NCBI RefSeq assembly: GCF_000801295.1
Contig: NZ_AP012978.1
Coordinates: forward strand, 1,984,001-2,048,000
DNA length: 64,000 bases
Source of the DNA: an endosymbiont of unidentified scaly snail isolate Monju
GTDB lineage: Bacteria; Pseudomonadota; Gammaproteobacteria; Chromatiales; Chromatiaceae
Direction: 5' to 3'
In this document: positions 56,345-64,000 of the stretch, piece after piece
Layout: the number at the start of each line of letters is the position of its first letter
Position numbering within the stretch: position 1 is the first letter of the stretch
Position numbers and translations under genes: made by a program
Notes under the pieces: model-generated
Seen by the model: the letters and a program-made list of their open reading frames with translations, nothing else
Told to the model about the DNA's origin: nothing
Databases searched by the model: none

Positions 56345-57315
56345 GCCATCCCTACGACCGCCTCTCGCCCGATCGGGTGCTCGACGCCATCGAAAGCGCA
56401 GGCTTTCTGCCCAGCGGGCACGTACCGGCGCTGGGCAGCTACGAGAACCGCGTCTACCAGGTCGGCATCGAGGACAGCCCGCCAGTGATCGCCAAGTTTT
56501 ACCGCCCCGAACGCTGGGACGAGGCGACCATCCTGGAAGAACACGCCTTCAGCAGCGAACTGGCCGCCGCCGAGATCCCGGTGGTCGCCCCGCTGGCGCG
56601 GGCGGGCCACACTCTGTTCGAACACGCCGGCTTCCGCTTCGCGCTGTTCCCGCGCCAGGGCGGCCGCGCACCCGAGCCAGGCGACCTCGACCAGCTCGAG
56701 TGGATCGGTCGCTTCCTCGGCCGCATCCACCAGGCTGGCAGCGCCCGGCCCTTCCGGCATCGCCCGGCACTCGAAGTACACCGCTACGGTCATGCCGCGC
56801 GCGCGGCGGTGCTCGAAAGCCCCCTGCTGCCGAACGCCTTCCGCGAGCGCTACGCCGGGCTGAGTCAGGCACTGCTGGACACGATAGACGAGGCCTTCCG
56901 GGAGATCGAACCGGCGGCATTGCGCCTGCACGGCGACTGCCATCACGGCAACATCCTGTGGACCGACAGCGGCCCGCATTTCGTGGACCTGGACGACTGT
57001 TGCCAGGGCCCGGCCATGCAGGACCTGTGGATGCTGCTGCATGGCGACCGCCACGAGATGACAGGACAACTCGATGCTCTGCTCGAAGGCTACCGCGTGT
57101 TCCGCGACTTCGACCTGCGCGAACTGGCCCTGATCGAGCCCCTGCGCAGCCTGCGCCTGATCCACTACACTGGCTGGCTGTGCCGCCGCTGGGACGATCC
57201 CGCCTTCCCCCGCGCCTTCCCGTGGCTGGCCGAGGCCAACTGGTGGGAGGGCCATCTCAACGACCTGGAACAGCAGGGCCTGCGCATGGCCGAACCGCCA
57301 TTGCAGCTGTACTGA
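56341..57315 (+). CDS. srkA: Stress response kinase A (YihE/RdoA/SrkA)
   Basis: A Ser/Thr protein kinase of the APH/YihE fold that protects against programmed death under stress in E. coli. The 324 residues show LSPDRVLDAIESAGFLPSGH, YENRVYQVGIEDSPPVIAKF, catalytic loop LRLHGDCHHGNILWTDSGPH and Mg2+ site FVDLDDCCQGPAMQDLWMLL, ending with the Trp-rich FPWLAEANWWEGHLNDLEQQ. Coupled to glutaredoxin by ATGA overlap. In enterics it pairs with dsbA; a thiol-redox partner here is the glutaredoxin gene. Confidence 0.94.
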   Translation: MSHPYDRLSPDRVLDAIESAGFLPSGHVPALGSYENRVYQVGIEDSPPVIAKFYRPERWDEATILEEHAFSSELAAAEIPVVAPLARAGHTLFEHAGFRFALFPRQGGRAPEPGDLDQLEWIGRFLGRIHQAGSARPFRHRPALEVHRYGHAARAAVLESPLLPNAFRERYAGLSQALLDTIDEAFREIEPAALRLHGDCHHGNILWTDSGPHFVDLDDCCQGPAMQDLWMLLHGDRHEMTGQLDALLEGYRVFRDFDLRELALIEPLRSLRLIHYTGWLCRRWDDPAFPRAFPWLAEANWWEGHLNDLEQQGLRMAEPPLQLY

Positions 57316-57327
57316 TCTCCACGGTTA

Positions 57328-57381
57328 TTCGGCCCGAGGACGGGCCTCCTACGGATAGGAGCAGCATCCTCGCCGCGAATG
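57328..57381 (-). repeat. Composite REP, minus orientation
   Basis: TTCGGCCCGAGGACGGGCCT, CCTACGGATAGGAG and CAGCATCCTCGCCGCGAAT form the two-half element in reverse orientation. The middle matches the array units at 16673 except for small changes. It separates the converging srkA and fba transcripts. Confidence 0.78.
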
Positions 57382-57529
57382 GTGGTTTCTGGCCCGGGAG
57401 GGGAAAGTCGATAGCTTGGAATGATGGGACACCCAAATCCAGTCAGGTGTTGGCAGATCTGGGCTAACCCTGACAGGGTCTGGGGCCCTGAGGGTATCTG
57501 CGGGTGGGCCGTCCACGGGCGGGGGAGCA

Positions 57530-57560
57530 GGAAAAAGAAAGGGGCGCCGAGGCGCCCCTT
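57530..57560 (-). terminator. Rho-independent terminator of fba
   Basis: On the minus strand the perfect 8-bp stem GGGGCGCC/GGCGCCCC (loop TC, 57541-57558) is followed by TTTCTTTTTC. It lies 22-24 bp beyond the fba stop codon and ends the tkt-gap-pgk-pyk-fba cluster. Confidence 0.9.
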
Positions 57561-57581
57561 TCGTTGCCGGGAAGATCGAAC

Positions 57582-58646
57582 TCAGTTGATCTTCGGGTCC
57601 AGCTCGCCGCTCTGGTAGCGCTTGACCATGTCCTCCAGCGAGATCGGCTTGATCTTGGAGGCATTGCCGGCGGTACCAAAGGCCTCGTAGCGGGCCTTGC
57701 AGATGTCCTTCATGGCGGCGGTGGCCGCAGCCATGAACTTCCGCGGGTCGAAGTTGGAGGGGTTCTCCTTGAGGTGCTTGCGGATGGCACCGGTGGAGGC
57801 CATGCGCAGGTCGGTGTCGATGTTCACCTTGCGCACGCCGTGCTTGATGCCTTCCGCGATCTCCTCGACCGGCACGCCATAGGTCTCGCCCATGTCGCCA
57901 CCGTATTCGTTGATGATCTTCAGCCATTCCTGCGGCACCGAGGAAGAACCGTGCATCACCAGGTGGGTGTCGGGGATGCGCGCGTGGATTTCCTTGATGC
58001 GGTCGATGGCGAGGATGTCGCCCGTCGGCGGACGGGTGAACTTGTAGGCGCCGTGCGAGGTGCCGATGGCGATGGCCAGGGCGTCCACGCCGGTCTTCTT
58101 GACGAAGTCGGCGGCCTCTTCGGGATCGGTCAGCAGCTGGCTGTGGTCCAGCTTGCCTTCGGCGCCGATGCCGTCTTCCTCACCGGCCATGCCGGTCTCC
58201 AGCGAACCCAGGCAGCCCAGCTCACCTTCCACCGACACACCGCCGGCGTGCGCCATGTCGACCACGGTACGGGTGACATCGACGTTGTACTCGTAGGTGG
58301 TCGGGGTCTTGCCGTCCTCGCCCAGGGAGCCGTCCATCATCACCGAGGAGAAGCCCAGCTGAATGGAACGCAGGCAGACCGCGGGAGAGGTGCCGTGGTC
58401 CTGGTGCACGCACACCGGGATGTCCGGCCACTCTTCGATGGCGGCCTGCATGAGGTGACGCAGGAAGGGGGCGCCGGCGTAGCTGCGGGCACCGGCCGAG
58501 GCCTGCACGATCACCGGGGAATCGGTCTCGGCCGCTGCTTCCATGATGGCGCGCATCTGCTCGAGGTTGTTGACGTTGAACGCCGGAATGCCATAGCCGT
58601 GCTCGGCGGCATGGTCCAGCAGCTGACGAAGGGAAATCAGTGCCAT
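57582..58646 (-). CDS. fba: Fructose-bisphosphate aldolase class II
   Basis: Zn2+-dependent aldolase; in the Calvin cycle it also makes sedoheptulose bisphosphate. The 354 residues show [20 protein letters not shown], zinc-ligand [20 protein letters not shown], the second His in [12 protein letters not shown] and the third in [15 protein letters not shown], plus [19 protein letters not shown]. Last gene of the cluster before the terminator. Intact. Confidence 0.97.
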   Translation of the reverse strand: MALISLRQLLDHAAEHGYGIPAFNVNNLEQMRAIMEAAAETDSPVIVQASAGARSYAGAPFLRHLMQAAIEEWPDIPVCVHQDHGTSPAVCLRSIQLGFSSVMMDGSLGEDGKTPTTYEYNVDVTRTVVDMAHAGGVSVEGELGCLGSLETGMAGEEDGIGAEGKLDHSQLLTDPEEAADFVKKTGVDALAIAIGTSHGAYKFTRPPTGDILAIDRIKEIHARIPDTHLVMHGSSSVPQEWLKIINEYGGDMGETYGVPVEEIAEGIKHGVRKVNIDTDLRMASTGAIRKHLKENPSNFDPRKFMAAATAAMKDICKARYEAFGTAGNASKIKPISLEDMVKRYQSGELDPKIN

Positions 58647-58693
58647 CTGTTAGCTCCTCTCTCTTGATTCACGTTTGTAAGTCGTTGTCCGCA

Positions 58694-60139
58694 TCACTTG
58701 GTGATGATGTGTTCGCCCACGCGGATGATCTTCATCACGTTGGTACCGCCGGCCACGCCGTTGAGGTCGCCCTTGGTAATGATGACCAGATCGTCGTCGC
58801 GTACCGCGCCCCGGCGTTGCAGCTCCTCGATGACCTCGGTGTTGGCCTGCTGCGAGTCGATCCCGGCGGCCAGTTCGAAGCTTACCGGGTAGACGCCGCG
58901 GAATATCGTGACTCGGCGTCGGGTTGAAACCCGGTTGGTCAGCGCGTAGATCGGGATACCCGAAGAGATACGCGACATCCACTTGGGCGTGGAACCCGAT
59001 TCGGTCAGGCAGGCAATGGCCGCCACGCCCAGGTGGTTTGCGGTGTACATGGTGGCCATGGCGATGGCCTCGTCGATACGTCCGAACACCGAGTGCAGGC
59101 GGTGATCGGACTTGCGCGCCTTGGACTGCTTTTCGGCCTCCTTGCACACCCGGTCCATGGCCTCGACGGCCTTCACCGGGTACTTGCCGGCGGCGGTCTC
59201 GGCCGAGAGCATGACCGCATCGGTGCCGTCGAGTACGGCGTTGGCCACGTCGAACACCTCGGCACGGGTCGGGATGGGATTCTGGATCATGGATTCCATC
59301 ATCTGCGTGGCGGTGATGACCACGCAGTTCATGGACCGGGCCTTGTGGATGAGTTCCTTCTGCACCGCGGGCAGCTCGGCGTCGCCGATCTCTACCCCCA
59401 GGTCGCCTCGCGCCACCATGATGACATCGGAGGCGTCGATGATCTCGTCGATGTTGTTCAGGGCCTCTGCGCGCTCGATCTTGGCCACCACGCCGCCGTG
59501 CCCTCCGGCGTCACGCAGCAGATTGCGCGCGACCTGCACATCGTCGGCCGAGCGCACGAAGGAGATCGCGATGTAATCGGCCTCGATGCGCGCCGCGAAG
59601 AGGATGTCTTTCTTGTCCTTTTCGGTGAGCGCAGGCGCGGACAGGCCACCGCCCTGCTTGTTGATGCCCTTGTTGTTCGAAAGGGTGCCGCCGATCACCA
59701 CCTTGCAGCGGATCTCGGTGCCGACCACTTCCTCGACCCAGAGCACGATCATGCCGTCGTTGAGCAGCAGGGTATCGCCGCGCGTGCATTCCTCGTGCAG
59801 GGGGGGATAGGTGACGCCGACCCGCTCCTGGTTGCCGGCGTTCTCGTCCCAGGCGGTGTCCAGGATGAAGCGCTCTCCCGGCTGGAGCTGGATCTTGCCA
59901 TCGGTGAAACGGCCGATGCGGATCTTGGGCCCTTGCAGGTCCACCAGCACGCCGACCTGGCGACCGCTGGCGCGCGCCCGGTTGCGTACCAGCTCGGAAC
60001 GTCGCTCGTGTTCCTCGTAGCTGCCGTGCGACATGTTCAGCCGCACCACGTCCACACCGGCGGCAATCAGCTCGTCCAGCACCTTGGGGTCGTCGGTCGC
60101 CGGCCCCATCGTGGCCACAATCTTGGTTCTTCTCTGCAT
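58694..60139 (-). CDS. pyk: Pyruvate kinase
   Basis: Makes pyruvate and ATP from PEP. The 481 residues show TKIVATMGPATDDPKVLDEL, VVRLNMSHGSYEEHERRSEL, VAKIERAEALNNIDEIIDAS, MVARGDLGVEIGDAELPAVQ, ITATQMMESMIQNPIPTRAE and DAVMLSAETAAGKYPVKAVE. Lies 47 bp upstream of fba. Its product pyruvate is the substrate of the damaged NifJ. Intact. Confidence 0.97.
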   Translation of the reverse strand: MQRRTKIVATMGPATDDPKVLDELIAAGVDVVRLNMSHGSYEEHERRSELVRNRARASGRQVGVLVDLQGPKIRIGRFTDGKIQLQPGERFILDTAWDENAGNQERVGVTYPPLHEECTRGDTLLLNDGMIVLWVEEVVGTEIRCKVVIGGTLSNNKGINKQGGGLSAPALTEKDKKDILFAARIEADYIAISFVRSADDVQVARNLLRDAGGHGGVVAKIERAEALNNIDEIIDASDVIMVARGDLGVEIGDAELPAVQKELIHKARSMNCVVITATQMMESMIQNPIPTRAEVFDVANAVLDGTDAVMLSAETAAGKYPVKAVEAMDRVCKEAEKQSKARKSDHRLHSVFGRIDEAIAMATMYTANHLGVAAIACLTESGSTPKWMSRISSGIPIYALTNRVSTRRRVTIFRGVYPVSFELAAGIDSQQANTEVIEELQRRGAVRDDDLVIITKGDLNGVAGGTNVMKIIRVGEHIITK

Positions 60140-60210
60140 GCTCTCTCAGTCTGTCGGTAGCGTCCTGGCGATGCCCTGACCGGAATGCCCGGCGGCGTCT
60201 CGATACGGCC

Positions 60211-60232
60211 GGGGCAGCCCGCAGGCTGCCCC
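60211..60232. other. Hairpin between pgk and pyk
   Basis: GGGGCAGCC-CGCA-GGCTGCCCC is a 9-bp perfect stem with a 4-nt loop, 8 bp after the pgk stop. No T tract follows in the direction of transcription, so it may be an mRNA processing or stability element that sets the ratio between pgk and pyk. Confidence 0.5.
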
Positions 60233-60239
60233 TGTGCGA

Positions 60240-61430
60240 TCACTTGCCGAGCTTCTGCGCGGCCTCTTCCAGCATGGCCACGGCCGGCAAGGTCTTGCCT
60301 TCCAGGTATTCCAGGAAGGCCCCGCCGGCAGTCGAAATATACGAGATCTTGTCGTAGATCCCGTACTTCTGAATGGCGGCAATGGTGTCACCGCCGCCGG
60401 CCAGGCTGAAGCCCTTGGCCTCGGCGATCGCCAGCGAGATGGCCTTGGTGCCCTCGCCGAACTGGTCGAACTCGAACACGCCCACCGGACCGTTCCACAC
60501 GATGGTGCCGGCCTCGGCGATGATCTCGGCCAGGACCTTGGCCGAGTCGGGACCGATGTCGAAGATCATGTCGTCGTCCTCGACCTGATCCACCGGCTTG
60601 AGGGTGGCCTCGGCGTCTTCGGAGAATTCCTTGCCGCACACCACATCGGTGGGGATCGGGATGTTGGCGCCACGCACCTTCATCTTCTCCATCAGCGCCT
60701 TGGCGGTGTCCACCAGGTCGGCCTCGCACAACGACTTGCCCACGTTGTAGCCGGCTGCCTTGATGAAGGTGTTGGCGATGCCGCCGCCGACCACCAGCTG
60801 GTCGACCTTCTCGGACAGGGCCTCGAGCACCGTCAGCTTGGTGGAGACCTTGGAACCGCCGACGATGGCCACCATGGGACGCGCCGGCTCGGCCAGGGCC
60901 TTGGCCAGGGCATCGAGCTCCTCGGCCAGCAGCAGCCCGGCGCAGGCCACCGGCGCGAACTTGCCAACGCCGTGGGTGGAGGCCTGGGCGCGGTGCGCGG
61001 TACCGAAGGCGTCCATCACGAAGATGTCACAGAGGGCGGCGTACTTGCGGGCCAGCACTTCGTCGTCCTTCTTCTCGCCGACGTTGAAGCGCACGTTCTC
61101 GAGCAGGACCAGCTCGCCCTCGCCGACCTCGAAGCCGCCGCCGAGGTAGTCCTTGATCAGCGGCACCTCGCGGCCGAGCTTCTCGCCCAGGTCGGCGGCA
61201 ATGGGTGCCAGGGAGTTGTCCTCGTCCCACTTGCCCTCCTCGGGACGGCCGCGGTGCGACATGACCATGACGCGGGCGCCGGCGTCCATGCAGTGCTTGA
61301 TGGTGGGCAGGGACGCCGCGATGCGCGCGTCGGAGGTCACCTTGCCATCCTTGACAGGCACGTTGAGGTCGGCGCGGATGAGCACGCGCTTGCCGGCGAG
61401 ATCGAGATCGGTCAGCTTGATGAAAGCCAT
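60240..61430 (-). CDS. pgk: Phosphoglycerate kinase
   Basis: Interconverts 3-phosphoglycerate and 1,3-bisphosphoglycerate with ATP; in autotrophs runs toward the Calvin cycle. The 396 residues show [80 protein letters not shown] and [19 protein letters not shown] with [19 protein letters not shown]. Intact. Confidence 0.97.
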   Translation of the reverse strand: MAFIKLTDLDLAGKRVLIRADLNVPVKDGKVTSDARIAASLPTIKHCMDAGARVMVMSHRGRPEEGKWDEDNSLAPIAADLGEKLGREVPLIKDYLGGGFEVGEGELVLLENVRFNVGEKKDDEVLARKYAALCDIFVMDAFGTAHRAQASTHGVGKFAPVACAGLLLAEELDALAKALAEPARPMVAIVGGSKVSTKLTVLEALSEKVDQLVVGGGIANTFIKAAGYNVGKSLCEADLVDTAKALMEKMKVRGANIPIPTDVVCGKEFSEDAEATLKPVDQVEDDDMIFDIGPDSAKVLAEIIAEAGTIVWNGPVGVFEFDQFGEGTKAISLAIAEAKGFSLAGGGDTIAAIQKYGIYDKISYISTAGGAFLEYLEGKTLPAVAMLEEAAQKLGK

Positions 61431-61574
61431 GTTGAACTCCCTGATATGTTTGAGATGTCTGTAGCGGAACCCCGAAGCCGGCGCCCTTCCCCTGGAGCGG
61501 GGCAGCAGCCGGCGCGGCGGTTCCCGAAAAACCTTCGGGACAGGTCACCCTGTCCGGAAGACTCTCCGGAAACG

Positions 61575-61603
61575 GCCGGCCGCCGGGTTGCCCCGGCGGC
61601 CGG
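61575..61603. other. Large GC hairpin between gap and pgk
   Basis: CCGGCCGCCGGGTTGCCCCGGCGGCCGG-type inverted repeat forms a 12-bp stem just after the gap stop codon. The rest of the 185-bp gap contains smaller hairpins. No T tract follows on the minus strand. Probably an mRNA stabiliser rather than a terminator. Confidence 0.5.
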
Positions 61604-61615
61604 ACCTTCACGGCA

Positions 61616-62635
<1,020 letters not shown>

Positions 62636-62679
62636 TCAACTTGGGATTTCGATTTCTGGTTGAAAACCGGGGCAGCCGG

Positions 62680-64000
62680 TCAGCCGCAGACTTCGTCGAT
62701 GGCCTTGAGAACGTTCTCCACGGTGAAGCCGAACTCCTTGAACAGCTCACCGGCCGGCGCGGACTCGCCGAAGGTGCCGATGCCCAGGATGCGACCGTTG
62801 CAGCCGGCGTACTTCCACCAGCCGTCGGTCGCAGCGGCCTCGACCACCACGCGGTTCTGTACCGAGGAGGGCAGCACCGACTCGCGGTAGTCGGCATCCT
62901 GCTGGTCGAACACATTGGTCGAGGGCATGGACACCACGCGGACCTTCTTGTCGGAGGCCTCGGCGGCCTTGATCGCCAGATCCACCTCGGAACCGGTGGC
63001 GATCACGATGCAGTCCGGGGTGCCGTCGCAGTCGCGCAGCACATAGCCACCGCGCGCGATGTTGGCGATCTGCTCGGGGGTGCGCTGCTGGAAAGGCAGA
63101 CCCTGGCGCGAGAACACCAGGCTGGTCGGGCCGTCCTTGTATTCGATGGCGGCACGCCAGGCGACAGCACTCTCGACCGTGTCGCAGGGACGCCAGGTGT
63201 TCATGCGTGGCACCATGCGCAGGGTCGGGATCTGCTCCACCGGCTGGTGAGTGGGACCGTCCTCGCCCAGGCCGATCGAATCGTGGGTGAACACGAAGAT
63301 GGAGCGGATTTTCATCAGCGCGGCCATGCGAATGGCGTTGCGCGCGTATTCCGAGAACATCAGGAAGGTGGCGCCGAAGGGGATCCAGCCGCCGTGCAGG
63401 GCGATGCCGTTCATGATGGCCGACATGCCGAATTCGCGCACGCCATAGTTGACGTAGTTGGCATGCGGATTGTCCTTGCGCATCGGGCGATGGCCAGACC
63501 ACTCGGTGAGGTTGGAGCAGCCCAGGTCGGCCGAACCGCCGAACAGCTCCGGCAGGGCCGCGGCATAGGCTTCGATGGAGGCCAGCGAAGCCTGGCGGGT
63601 GGCCTTGTTTTCCTGCTTCTCGTTGCACTCGGCGACGAAAGCATCGGCCTTCTGTTCCCAGTCGGCGGGCAGTTCGCCGGCCATGCGGCGCTTGAACTCG
63701 GCGGCCAGCTCGGGATAGGCGGCCTCGTAGGCCTTGAACTTCTCTTCCCAGGCGGACTGCGCAGCCTTGCCCTTCTCGCGCGCATCCCAACCCTTGTAGA
63801 TCTCCTCGGGGATCTCGAAGGGACCGTATTTCCAGCCCAGGGCTTCCTTGGTCAGCGCCACCTCGTCCTCGCCCAGCGGCGCGCCGTGACAGGCGTGCGA
63901 ACCGGCCTTGTTGGGCGAGCCGTAGCCGATGGTGGTCTTGCAGCAGATCATCGAGGGCTTGTCGGTCACCGCCTTGGCCTCCTCGATGGCCCTGTTGACC
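62680..64000 (-). CDS. tkt: Transketolase, 5' part outside window
   Basis: ThDP enzyme transferring two-carbon units in the Calvin and pentose-phosphate pathways. The visible C-terminal 440 residues include [40 protein letters not shown], the conserved [22 protein letters not shown] and [20 protein letters not shown]. The frame runs open to the right edge; the N-terminal ThDP diphosphate-binding half is not in the window. First visible gene of the tkt-gap-pgk-pyk-fba cluster. Intact so far as seen. Confidence 0.96.
   Translation of the reverse strand, partial: VNRAIEEAKAVTDKPSMICCKTTIGYGSPNKAGSHACHGAPLGEDEVALTKEALGWKYGPFEIPEEIYKGWDAREKGKAAQSAWEEKFKAYEAAYPELAAEFKRRMAGELPADWEQKADAFVAECNEKQENKATRQASLASIEAYAAALPELFGGSADLGCSNLTEWSGHRPMRKDNPHANYVNYGVREFGMSAIMNGIALHGGWIPFGATFLMFSEYARNAIRMAALMKIRSIFVFTHDSIGLGEDGPTHQPVEQIPTLRMVPRMNTWRPCDTVESAVAWRAAIEYKDGPTSLVFSRQGLPFQQRTPEQIANIARGGYVLRDCDGTPDCIVIATGSEVDLAIKAAEASDKKVRVVSMPSTNVFDQQDADYRESVLPSSVQNRVVVEAAATDGWWKYAGCNGRILGIGTFGESAPAGELFKEFGFTVENVLKAIDEVCG

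Overview
The window reads as chromosomal DNA of a GC-rich gammaproteobacterium that oxidises reduced sulfur and probably fixes CO2. Evidence: a sulfide:quinone oxidoreductase of the Acidithiobacillus ferrooxidans kind with all three redox cysteines; a remnant of a SoxH-like metallo-beta-lactamase protein; a Calvin/glycolysis cluster tkt-gap-pgk-pyk-fba; and standard gammaproteobacterial blocks (rpsP-rimM-trmD-rplS, ffh next to ypjD, a GTAG-type REP family). Genus cannot be named from the sequence alone. No tRNA, rRNA, CRISPR array, IS element or prophage was seen.

Layout. 1-5.4 kb, minus strand: ispG (cut by the window edge), sqr, a DUF302 protein, a K+ channel with TrkA domains and a broken small membrane protein. 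5.5-8.7 kb, plus: EamA transporter, acs, small helical protein. 8.8-14.9 kb: a secreted Pro/Tyr/Gly-rich protein divergent from a damaged pyruvate:flavodoxin oxidoreductase (nifJ), with two FNR-like boxes between them, then a DHOD-like protein and a 2OG-Fe(II) oxygenase-like protein. 15.4-18.4 kb: ankyrin lipoprotein, small basic protein, a 56-bp tandem REP array, sbcB. 18.5-23.5 kb: rplS-trmD-rimM-rpsP, an OmpA/MotB-like protein and ffh. 23.6-27.1 kb: ypjD, then fliT-fliS-fliD and a flaG stump. 27.1-34.3 kb: GGDEF/EAL, Nudix, ppx, hemH and small coupled genes. 35.2-40.5 kb: an apparently foreign module (di-haem peroxidase, hybrid kinase, response regulator) that ends at an abrupt junction inside a metallo-beta-lactamase gene. 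41.0-49.5 kb: argG, a MacAB-like exporter with broken adaptor and ATPase, an APH/AAA protein and a class II ribonucleotide reductase. 49.5-57.3 kb: typA, Sel1 protein, MCP, a ParS/MbcA-like protein divergent from purC, glutaredoxin, srkA. 57.6-64 kb: fba, pyk, pgk, gap, tkt.

The most striking feature is damage. At least eight loci carry probable lesions: single-base frameshifts at short homopolymers (nifJ, the DUF2452 gene, the DUF6394-like gene), in-frame UAG codons (nifJ, the hybrid kinase), apparent internal deletions of tens of codons (nifJ, MacA-like adaptor, MacB-type ATPase, ribonucleotide reductase, DUF6394-like gene), and a double-truncation junction at about 40,503. Ribosomal, translation and central-carbon genes look intact. 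Either the organism is shedding accessory functions or the assembly has systematic deletion/indel errors; read-level data would decide. The missing-segment calls rest on remembered family sequences, not alignments.

How genes fit together: SQR delivers sulfide electrons to quinone; the secreted aromatic-rich protein may be a sulfur-globule-like envelope protein (speculative); tkt/gap/pgk/fba serve the Calvin cycle and gluconeogenesis; acs, nifJ and pyk surround pyruvate/acetyl-CoA; FNR-like boxes suggest oxygen control of nifJ.
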